Shown here in pieces: positions 55,038-61,287 of a stretch of DNA of 64,000 bases. The first letter of the stretch is position 1, and each line of letters opens with the position of its first letter. The stretch covers positions 310,001 through 374,000 of the forward strand of contig JADJFX010000035.1 in assembly GCA_016708345.1 (NCBI GenBank), given 5' to 3'. This stretch comes from Candidatus Rhodoferax bjergmarkensis (GTDB taxonomy: Bacteria; Pseudomonadota; Gammaproteobacteria; Burkholderiales; Burkholderiaceae_C). Below the pieces are notes generated by a model, which had not been told where the DNA came from, did no database searches, and saw nothing but the letters and a program-made list of their open reading frames with translations. The position numbers were made by a program, and so were the translations under genes.

Positions 55038-55769
55038 GGGGTTGCTGGCGGTACACCAGGGCGCTGTGCCATCGTTGCCAAAAACCTGGCTGACCCCCAA
55101 GGCGGCCAAGCGCTGGCGCGCCAAACCGGGCAGATTGGCCCGCCATTTGCCTGCGCTCACCGACGTGCCAGTGACGGGTGTGAACAGGGTCTGCGCAGCC
55201 GGGTCGTGCGCTACAAAGGCCTGGCGCACGTCGTCGCCCACCTCAAAGGCCTGGGGGCCAATGCAGGGGCCCATCCATGCTATTAATTCAGTAGCTGCTT
55301 GCGCACGTTCTACGTGCGCTAGAGCCCTAAAACGCTCTAAAACAGATTCCAGAATACCGACCCCGCCCTCGCCCACCAAACCGCGCCAACCGGCATGCGC
55401 TGCCGCCACCAGGCTGCCTTGGGTGTTGGTCAGCAGCACCGGCAGGCAATCGGCGACCATGACGGTGCAGGCCACGCCCTGCTGCGCGGTGACGCAGGCA
55501 TCTGCCGTGGTGCCATCGGCACTGTCGTCAAAAACTTCCAGGGTTTGGGTGCCATGCACTTGCGACAAAAACACCGGGCGTGCGCCCAGCGCCTGCGCCA
55601 GCACCGCGCGATTGGCCACAACCAGCTGCGGCTGGTCGCCCACGTGGTCACCCAAGTTCAGGGCATCAAAGGGCGGCTTTGAGTGACCACCGGCGCGCGT
55701 GGTGCAAACCGCACGCACATGGCCGGGCGCAGGCCAATCGGGAATCAGCCAGTCAGCGTTCACAAGCAA
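54966..55769 (-). CDS. pgeF: Peptidoglycan editing factor PgeF (YfiH, polyphenol oxidase family)
   Basis: 267-aa protein of the YfiH/PgeF family, which hydrolyses mis-incorporated cell-wall precursor amide bonds or acts on nucleosides in other hosts. Features: metal-site HVEF-type segments represented by VCTTRAGGHSKPPFDALNLG (in part), VMVADCLPVLLT, AAHAGWRGLVGEG and the C-terminal YRRDGVTGRLGACIWL. Residues AHVERAQAATELIAW come from a family A repeat and interrupt the usual link before MGPCIGPQAFEVG. The start is ATG- or GTG-like at 55769. Confidence 0.9.
   Translation of the reverse strand: MLVNADWLIPDWPAPGHVRAVCTTRAGGHSKPPFDALNLGDHVGDQPQLVVANRAVLAQALGARPVFLSQVHGTQTLEVFDDSADGTTADACVTAQQGVACTVMVADCLPVLLTNTQGSLVAAAHAGWRGLVGEGGVGILESVLERFRALAHVERAQAATELIAWMGPCIGPQAFEVGDDVRQAFVAHDPAAQTLFTPVTGTSVSAGKWRANLPGLARQRLAALGVSQVFGNDGTAPWCTASNPSRFFSYRRDGVTGRLGACIWLNR
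55279..55336. repeat. Family A repeat, copy 11 (best preserved), inside pgeF
   Basis: GCTATTAATTCAGTAGCTGC, then TTGCGCACGTTCTACGTGCG, then CTAGAGCCC. It shows both stems clearly: GCTA/TAGC and the perfect GCGCACGT-tct-ACGTGCGC. It is read in frame on the minus strand as VERAQAATELIA. Confidence 0.9.
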
Positions 55770-55772
55770 GTT

Positions 55773-57503
55773 TCAAGCGGTGCGGGCATGCACCTTGTCG
55801 TAGGCCGCCAGCAGCTTTTGGTGCATTTCGCAGCCGGTCATCGAAAGGCCTGGCACCGACAAGCCCATGAAGCGGTCGGTTTGCATGATGAGCGCATGCG
55901 CCTGTGCCACCGCGCCCGCGCCATACAACTGGCGCAAGGCGTTCAGGAAAGGGCCAGTGTCGCCCATGTCGGCCAGGTTGATCAGGCTCTCGATGCAGGC
56001 GTAAACGCTCAAACGCTGAGGGTTGCACTGACCAAAGTTTTTGATCCACTCACAGCCCTCAAGGGCTGCGCCTTCGTCACCAATGGCCAGCGCCAGCAGG
56101 GTTTTGAGTTCGCCCACCCGCAGGTCGGCCCAGAAGGAGCCCGCATCGGCCGCCATGCCAATCACCGCCGCCACCGGGCGCTGGTCGGCCAGCGCGGAGT
56201 CATTCAGGGTTTCAAGCAAATCGGTGCATTCTTCGTCGTCCAGGTCAGCCAGGTTGAGAATCGCTTCGCGAATGGCATTGCCCACGCTGTTGTTCTCAAA
56301 GTCGAGGTCATCGACCGGGTAAATCTCGGACATGCCGGGCACCAGAATGCGGCAGGCATAGACGCCCAGGTGGGTGAAGTCGGAGATATAAATGTCGCGC
56401 CCGTCGCGGTGAATGCGCTCCACCGCCCACGCGTAATCTTCTGCCGTGGTGCTGCTGAAGTTCCAGTCGCAAAACTCAAAATCCGGCACATCGCCCAAAA
56501 ACTTCCAGTGCACCACGCCGCTGGAATCGACGAAATGGATTTCGATGTTGGTGGCGCTGGCAACTTCTTCCAGGTCAAAACCGGGGGCCGGAAAACCGGC
56601 CAGGTTGTCCAGTGCACGGCCTTGCAGCAGCTCGGTCAGGGCGCGCTCCAGCGCAATTTCAAAGCGCGGGTGGGCACCAAAACTGGCAAAACAGCCCTGG
56701 TCTTGCGGATGCAACAGGGTCACGTTCATCACCGGGTACTGGCCACCCAGCGATGCGTCTTTGACCAGAATGCCAAAACCAGCGGCGCGCAGGGCCTTGA
56801 TGCCGGCTTCAATGCGTGGGTAACGGGCAATCACGCTCTCTGGCACATCGGGCAGGCAAATGCCTTCACTGATGATGCGGCCCTTGATGTGGCGTTCAAA
56901 AATTTCGGACAAGGCCTGTGTGCGCGCCTCCGCCTGGGAGTTGCCTGCCGACATGCCGTTGCTCACATACAGGTTGCCGATGATGTTGACCGGGATGTAA
57001 GTGACCGCGCCGTCACGCTGGCGAACATAAGGAATGGCGCAAATGCCGCGCTCGACATTGCCGGAGTTGAACTCCACCAGGTTGATGGCGTCAATGCTGT
57101 CGTCCGGGTTGTAGAACTTGTGCAGTTCGGGGTTCAAAATCCCGGCGGGCCAGCTGCCGTCGTCGCCCGGCTCAAACCAGCGCTCCTGCGGGTAATGAAC
57201 GTAGTGACGGTCGGCCACTTTGGGGCCCAAGTAGTAATGGGTCCAGAAATAGTTGGTGGACAAACGCTCAAAAAACTCGCCCAAGGCGCTGGCCAGGCAG
57301 GCCAGGCGGGAAGCGCCCTTGCCGTTGGTGAACAAAATGGGGCAATCGCGGTCGCGGATGTGGACGGACCAGATGCCGTCAACCGGGTTCAGCCAGGATT
57401 TTTCCTCAATGTGAAAGCCCAATGCCTGTAATTTGGCTTGGTGGTTGTTGATGGTGGATTCGAGGGAGGCATCTTTGCCGGGGATAAAACTTTGTGTATT
57501 CAT
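55773..57503 (-). CDS. ycaO: YcaO (RimO-associated ATP-dependent cyclodehydratase family)
   Basis: 576-aa protein resembling E. coli YcaO over its whole length: TQSFIPGKDASLE, WLNPVDGIWSVHIRDRDCPI, FTNGKGASRLACLASALGEF, SGNVERGICAIP, IIGNLYVSNGMSAGNSQAEA, SEIFERHIKGRI, ASLGGQYPVMNVTLL and FASFGAHPRFEIALERALTE. The acidic ATP-binding residues of the fold are in the SALGEFFERL and EALSEIFERH-type segments. E. coli YcaO helps RimO modify ribosomal protein S12; it is not a bacteriocin gene despite the name. Start at ATG 57503; the open frame upstream lies in a family B repeat. Confidence 0.93.
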   Translation of the reverse strand: MNTQSFIPGKDASLESTINNHQAKLQALGFHIEEKSWLNPVDGIWSVHIRDRDCPILFTNGKGASRLACLASALGEFFERLSTNYFWTHYYLGPKVADRHYVHYPQERWFEPGDDGSWPAGILNPELHKFYNPDDSIDAINLVEFNSGNVERGICAIPYVRQRDGAVTYIPVNIIGNLYVSNGMSAGNSQAEARTQALSEIFERHIKGRIISEGICLPDVPESVIARYPRIEAGIKALRAAGFGILVKDASLGGQYPVMNVTLLHPQDQGCFASFGAHPRFEIALERALTELLQGRALDNLAGFPAPGFDLEEVASATNIEIHFVDSSGVVHWKFLGDVPDFEFCDWNFSSTTAEDYAWAVERIHRDGRDIYISDFTHLGVYACRILVPGMSEIYPVDDLDFENNSVGNAIREAILNLADLDDEECTDLLETLNDSALADQRPVAAVIGMAADAGSFWADLRVGELKTLLALAIGDEGAALEGCEWIKNFGQCNPQRLSVYACIESLINLADMGDTGPFLNALRQLYGAGAVAQAHALIMQTDRFMGLSVPGLSMTGCEMHQKLLAAYDKVHARTA

Positions 57504-57527
57504 GGGCGTCAGCATACATGAAATAAG

Positions 57528-57632
57528 CCCCCACGCTCCACCGCTACGCGGGTCGCTGCCCCCCGAGGGGGTGCATTTCATCCTCGATGGGTCTCATAGT
57601 CCCATCGACACGGGGCGGCCCGGCGATGAAAC
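57528..57632. repeat. Family B repeat, variant unit, between ycaO and an ABM gene
   Basis: GCCCCCACGCT and CTGCCCCCCGAGGGGG match the purL copies and GGGGCGGCCCGGCG closes the unit. In between, the usual CTGCGCTTGCTT is replaced by a 40-base segment holding its own inverted repeat (CGATGGG at 57585-57591, CCCATCG at 57601-57607). It occupies more than half of the divergent promoter region. Confidence 0.8.
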
Positions 57633-57693
57633 CTTGCCCTGCCGGGCGCTAGACTTACCCACTTGCCAATTTCCCCAAAAAATGGAGTCCCTC

Positions 57694-57996
57694 ATGATTC
57701 TTGAACTTGCCGACATCCGCATTCACCCCGGACTGAATACCGAATTTGAAGAAGCCATTGAACGTGGTTTGAAAACCGTTATCCACCAGGCCACGGGGTT
57801 TCAGGGCTACAAGGTCAACCGGGGCATCGAAAGCCCCGAGCGTTACATCTTGCAAATATTCTGGGACACGCTGGAAGACCACACGGTCGGTTTTCGCCAG
57901 TCGCCAGGGTTTGCCCAGTGGCGGGCCATCGTCGGGCCATTTTTTGCCAGTGTTCCGGTGGTGGAGCATTTCAACCTGGTGGTCAAATCCGCATGA
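57694..57996 (+). CDS. Antibiotic biosynthesis monooxygenase (ABM) family protein
   Basis: 100-aa ferredoxin-like-fold protein: IRIHPGLNTEFEEAI, GFQGYKVNRGIESPERYIL (in part), WDTLEDHTVGFRQSPGFAQW and VVEHF, typical of ABM domains that act as small monooxygenases or stress proteins. GGAG lies six bases before the ATG. Its stop overlaps the next start codon, so it is translationally coupled to a fumarylacetoacetate hydrolase-like gene. Confidence 0.82.
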   Translation: MILELADIRIHPGLNTEFEEAIERGLKTVIHQATGFQGYKVNRGIESPERYILQIFWDTLEDHTVGFRQSPGFAQWRAIVGPFFASVPVVEHFNLVVKSA

Positions 57997-58688
57997 ATTA
58001 TGTTTTCAACCCTGCCCCGCTCGTTTCGGTTCCGATAGTTGGCACCCAGGACCGGTTTCCCGTCCACCGCGTTTACTGCGTGGCGCGCAACTACGAAGAA
58101 CACGCCAGGGAAATGGGTTTCCCCAGCAACGAGCCGCCCTTTTTCTTTCTGAAACCGACCGACGCTTTGCTGGTGGTGGATGCGGGTACGCAAGGCACAT
58201 TGCCCTACCCCAGCCTGACCCACAATTTGCACCATGAAGTGGAACTGGTGGTGGCCATTGGCAAGGGTGGAAAAAACATCGCCGCCAGCGAGGCCCACCA
58301 GCATATCTACGGTTATGCGGTTGGTCTGGACATGACCCGCCGCGACCTGCAAAACGAGATGAAAAAGCAGGGCCGTCCTTGGTGCATTGCCAAGGCGTTT
58401 GACCTTGGCGCGCCGATAGGCCCCATCACGGCGGCAGATCTGGCGGACGATTTAAGCAACGCCGAGATTTTTCTGCAGGTCAACGGCCAGCCCCGCCAGC
58501 GCAGCCGGGTTGCCAACATGATCTGGAACGCCGCCCATGTGATCGAGCATCTGTCGCGTGCCTGGGAGCTGCAGGCGGGCGACCTGATCTACACCGGCAC
58601 CCCCGAGGGCGTCGGCCCGGTGGTGGCGGGCGACACCTTGCAAGCGGGCGTGACGGGCCTCACGCCGATCACCGTGACCATCACTTAG
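57993..58688 (+). CDS. Fumarylacetoacetate hydrolase family protein
   Basis: 231-aa FAH-fold enzyme with VYCVARNYEEHAREMG, the metal-binding HHEVELVVAIGKG (Glu residues), YGYAVGLDMTRRDLQ and GDLIYTGTPEGVGPV. Likely a fumarylpyruvate hydrolase or acylpyruvase-type protein; the substrate is not determined. It starts at ATG 57993, overlapping the ABM stop. Confidence 0.9.
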   Translation: MNYVFNPAPLVSVPIVGTQDRFPVHRVYCVARNYEEHAREMGFPSNEPPFFFLKPTDALLVVDAGTQGTLPYPSLTHNLHHEVELVVAIGKGGKNIAASEAHQHIYGYAVGLDMTRRDLQNEMKKQGRPWCIAKAFDLGAPIGPITAADLADDLSNAEIFLQVNGQPRQRSRVANMIWNAAHVIEHLSRAWELQAGDLIYTGTPEGVGPVVAGDTLQAGVTGLTPITVTIT

Positions 58689-58897
58689 TTTTTTGGTGTT
58701 ACGGCACCTATCGCTTTCAATTTAGGGATGAGGAAGAAGCCAATGGTCCGCTTTTGGGCGGTGCTGGCAGGATGCAGTGCAAGGCGTCCTGAGCGCGGTT
58801 TGGCGAGCCAAATAAGCGAAGGGCAACGAAGCAATGCGCCCGCAAGTGCCGACAAAAACGGGAAATTGATTGCTTCTGCATCCCTTACACTCGCAAA
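58689..58897. other. Unassigned spacer with repeat-like character
   Basis: 209 bases between the FAH and NUDIX genes. It contains purine-rich and GCG-rich blocks but no credible coding frame; a 188-codon minus frame here is antisense to the NUDIX gene. Its right end, CTTCTGCATCCCTTACACTCG (in part), resembles TTCTGCATCCCTCACACCTA at 60788-60808. Confidence 0.35.
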
Positions 58898-59440
58898 ATG
58901 CTTCGTCCCCCCATCAAACACTGCCGAGACTGCGGTACTGCCGTGGTCTACCGCTTGCCGGACGATGGCGACACCAAAGAGCGCGCCATTTGCACCGCCT
59001 GCCACACGGTTCACTACGAAAACCCGCTCAACGTGGTGGGCACGGTGCCCTACTGGGGTCAGCAGGTGCTGCTGTGCAAACGCAATATCGAGCCGCGCTG
59101 GGGCAAGTGGACGCTGCCGGCCGGATTTATGGAATTGCACGAAACCGTGGCCGAAGGGGCTGCACGCGAAACGCTGGAAGAGGCTGGCGCACAGTTTGAA
59201 ATGGAGGGCCTGTTCTCGCTGGTCAATGTGGCGCGGGTTGGGCAGGTTCATTTTTTCTACCGGGCGCGCTTGTTAAGCCCCATTTTTGACCCCGGCCAAG
59301 AAACGCTGGAAGCACGCTTGTTTTCGGAAGACGAAATCCCCTGGGACGAGATTGCCTTCATGACCGTCAAAGAGACGCTGCGACGCTACTTCAGTGACCG
59401 CCGCGCTGGCGCTTTTTCCATCCATGCGATCGACGTCTGA
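58898..59440 (+). CDS. NUDIX hydrolase with N-terminal zinc ribbon
   Basis: 180 aa. N-terminal Cys4 zinc ribbon (CRDCG, then CTACHTVHYENP). NUDIX box GFMELHETVAEGAARETLEEAG fits GX5EX7REUXEEXGU (shown in parts: GFMELHETVAEGA, RETLEEAG). Related zinc-ribbon NUDIX enzymes hydrolyse NADH or ADP-ribose; the substrate is not certain. The ATG is preceded by CACTCGCAAA, without a strong ribosome site. Confidence 0.9.
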   Translation: MLRPPIKHCRDCGTAVVYRLPDDGDTKERAICTACHTVHYENPLNVVGTVPYWGQQVLLCKRNIEPRWGKWTLPAGFMELHETVAEGAARETLEEAGAQFEMEGLFSLVNVARVGQVHFFYRARLLSPIFDPGQETLEARLFSEDEIPWDEIAFMTVKETLRRYFSDRRAGAFSIHAIDV

Positions 59441-59578
59441 AATCAGAATTCGGACCCGGTTGTGGGTTCATCGCATAGCCATCTATTTGCTGGTCAATGT
59501 GGTGGACGACCCCGCATGGCTGGCATTGATTTTTTGTTGAAACACGGCAAATCTAAAATTTTTTCGTCAGACTTGCAC

Positions 59579-60064
59579 ATGTCCATTGACCGGAATTTCA
59601 GAAAAAGCACCGATGAAGTCACGCCATCGATGTTTGCCGCTCATGGCCGGGTAGAAATGTTTTTTGAAGGCGACATTTTGCAGTACGAAGCCTGCGGCCC
59701 TTTCAACAAGGAACTGTTTGAATCGCTGGCTGTGGCCCAATTGGATTTCCTGAAAACAGCCAACCATCAAGGCCCATGGGCCAGCATTTGCTTGGTGCAA
59801 CGCAGTGGCCTAACCTCGCCGGAAGGTTTTTTATGCTATGAAGAAATGATCCGCGCGCCAAAACCGGATCAATTTACACCACTGGCAACTGCCTTTGTAG
59901 TGCCCCCTGGTGTTGAAGGCGGCAGCCTGATGCTGCCCCGGGTTACTGCCATTTTTGCAAGAGTGGGCCGCCCCTTCAAGGGGTTTGACAACATGTCCAG
60001 CGCCAAGGACTGGGCCAACAGCCTGATAGACGCCGAAAAAACGCGCATCCTGAGCAAAGCCTGA
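59579..60064 (+). CDS. Hypothetical protein
   Basis: 161 aa from ATG 59579; the frame is open upstream to an ATG at 59516 and GTG 59462, and no ribosome site decides. It contains VEMFFEGDILQYEACGPFNK, WASICLVQRSGLTSPEGFL and MLPRVTAIFARVGRPFKGFDN, alternating strand and helix much like STAS/SpoIIAA-like folds, but this is only an impression. The AT-rich TAAAATTTTTTCG just upstream (59553-59565) may be part of its promoter. Confidence 0.6.
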   Translation: MSIDRNFRKSTDEVTPSMFAAHGRVEMFFEGDILQYEACGPFNKELFESLAVAQLDFLKTANHQGPWASICLVQRSGLTSPEGFLCYEEMIRAPKPDQFTPLATAFVVPPGVEGGSLMLPRVTAIFARVGRPFKGFDNMSSAKDWANSLIDAEKTRILSKA

Positions 60065-60094
60065 TGCCCCTGATGCGCTTGATAATTGTGAACC

Positions 60095-60697
60095 ATGGTT
60101 AAAAAAATTATTGCTGCCGTTGTCCCGACCCATGAACTTCGCGAACAGCTAAGTGACGCCATCTCGGATTTGGTGCTGCAGCTGCCCCCGTCCAAAGAAG
60201 GCCAAGTGACTCATGCCCACGAACGCGCCCACGCACTCAGTCGCACGGCCTCGCGCCAAGCCAGTCTGTTAGCCGGGTCAATGGCCTTGCCACCGGGCAT
60301 TTTGGGCTGGCTCACAATTCCCATTGAATTGATGGGAGTGTGGCGACTGCAGGCACAGATGGTGTCCGATATTGCTGCTGTGTATGGCAAAAGCGCCACC
60401 CTGAGCCGCGAGCAAATGGTTTACTGCCTGTTTAAACACGTCAGCGCCCAACTCTTTCGTGATGTGGTGGTGCGCGTGGGAGAACGCTATGTGGTGCAGC
60501 GCGCCTCAATGGCCTTCATTCAATCCGCAGCACAAACACTTGGCGTGAAGATTACAAAAACCATTATTGGCAAGGGCGCGACCCGTTTGGTTCCCCTGAT
60601 CGGTGCCATTGGCGTCAGTGCCTATGCCTACTTTGACACCACCCAAGTGGCCAAAACAGCCATTGAGCTTTTTTCTCGGGACATTGTTTTGGAGTAG
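60095..60697 (+). CDS. EcsC-like membrane-associated protein
   Basis: 200 aa. A basic/charged N-terminal part (HAHERAHALSRTASRQASL) precedes a hydrophobic helix (LLAGSMALPPGILGWLTIPIE in part) and ELMGVWRLQAQMVSDIAAVYG, the pattern of the EcsC family and of some DUF697-like proteins. A second hydrophobic region follows (LVPLIGAIGVSAYAYFDTT). Function unknown. Last plus-strand gene before the tRNA cluster. Confidence 0.6.
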   Translation: MVKKIIAAVVPTHELREQLSDAISDLVLQLPPSKEGQVTHAHERAHALSRTASRQASLLAGSMALPPGILGWLTIPIELMGVWRLQAQMVSDIAAVYGKSATLSREQMVYCLFKHVSAQLFRDVVVRVGERYVVQRASMAFIQSAAQTLGVKITKTIIGKGATRLVPLIGAIGVSAYAYFDTTQVAKTAIELFSRDIVLE

Positions 60698-60908
60698 CGG
60701 TTGATGTTGTTCAAAAGGGGGCTGTCAGAGCCATATCGCCCCATTGTGAGTTTCAAGCCAGTGCCGCCAGAAATGGGATATTTGTGATTTCTGCATCCCT
60801 CACACCTAGCCTGACGAAAAAAATCCATCAATATGTTTTGTATCGGTTTTGATGAAACGGACTACTAGGCGGGGTTGATAATTTATGAGACTGCCTGAAA
60901 CTAATAGT

Positions 60909-61001
60909 TGGTGCCCGGGACCGGAATCGAACCGGTACGCCCGTTATTCACGAAGCGGCGGATTTTAAGTCCGATGTGTCTACCAATTCCACCACCCGGG
61001 C
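60909..61001 (-). tRNA. tRNA-Leu (UAA)
   Basis: The minus strand begins GCCCGGGTGGTGGAA and ends CCCGGGCACCA, with acceptor stem GCCCGGG/CCCGGGC and encoded CCA. The D-loop contains TTGGTAGACAC, the anticodon loop CTTAAAA gives UAA, and a long variable arm (GCCGCTTCGTGAATAACGGGC in part) marks a leucine tRNA. T-loop GGTTCGATTCC. Confidence 0.95.
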
Positions 61002-61017
61002 ACGGCTGCCTGATTTT

Positions 61018-61091
61018 TGGAGGCGCGAGGCGGAGTCGAACCGCCCTCCACGGATTTGCAATCCGTTGCATAACCGATTTGCTATCGCGCC
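61018..61091 (-). tRNA. tRNA-Cys (GCA)
   Basis: The minus strand starts GGCGCGATAGC and ends CGCGCCTCCA (CCA encoded). The anticodon loop ATTGCAAAT gives GCA; T-loop GGTTCGACTCC. It lies 16 bases from tRNA-Leu. Confidence 0.95.
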
Positions 61092-61103
61092 AATTTTTTT
61101 GAC

Positions 61104-61132
61104 AAAAAAGGGAAGCATATGCTTCCCTTTTT
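61104..61132. terminator. Hairpin between tRNA-Gly and tRNA-Cys
   Basis: AAAAAAGGGAAGCATATGCT continuing TCCCTTTTT: a perfect palindrome with T/A tracts on both sides, so it looks like a bidirectional rho-independent terminator. In the minus direction it lies just after tRNA-Gly and before tRNA-Cys. Confidence 0.6.
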
Positions 61133-61138
61133 GGAATC

Positions 61139-61214
61139 TGGAGCGGGAAAAGAGTCTCGAACTCTCGACCTCAACCTTGGCAAGGTTGCGCTCTACCAAC
61201 TGAGCTATTCCCGC
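61139..61214 (-). tRNA. tRNA-Gly (GCC)
   Basis: The minus strand starts GCGGGAATAGCTCAG and ends TTCCCGCTCCA (CCA encoded). The anticodon loop CTTGCCAA gives GCC; T-loop AGTTCGAGACT. First of the three tRNAs in transcription order. Confidence 0.96.
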
Positions 61215-61228
61215 GTTTCAAGCTTTAA

Positions 61229-61234
61229 ATTATA
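61229..61234 (-). promoter_or_regulatory. -10 element of the tRNA cluster promoter
   Basis: Perfect TATAAT on the minus strand, 15 bases upstream of the mature tRNA-Gly 5' end, consistent with a start point around 61221-61223. The -35 region is weak (TTTTAA at a 17-base spacing). Confidence 0.6.
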
Positions 61235-61287
61235 GCGTGTTTTTAACCATTTTTAAAATCCACCCAAAAAACTTTTCATTTATCGCA

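Noticed and set aside
55683..57431. 582-codon plus-strand frame across ycaO
   Set aside because: Fully antisense to ycaO, which is full-length and well conserved; no family features.
55773..57503. YcaO protein as a bacteriocin/RiPP maturation enzyme
   Set aside because: Full-length similarity to E. coli YcaO and no precursor peptide, dehydrogenase or transporter genes nearby; it is the housekeeping RimO-associated type.
58685..59251. 188-codon minus frame
   Set aside because: Antisense to the NUDIX gene, whose zinc ribbon and NUDIX box are clear.
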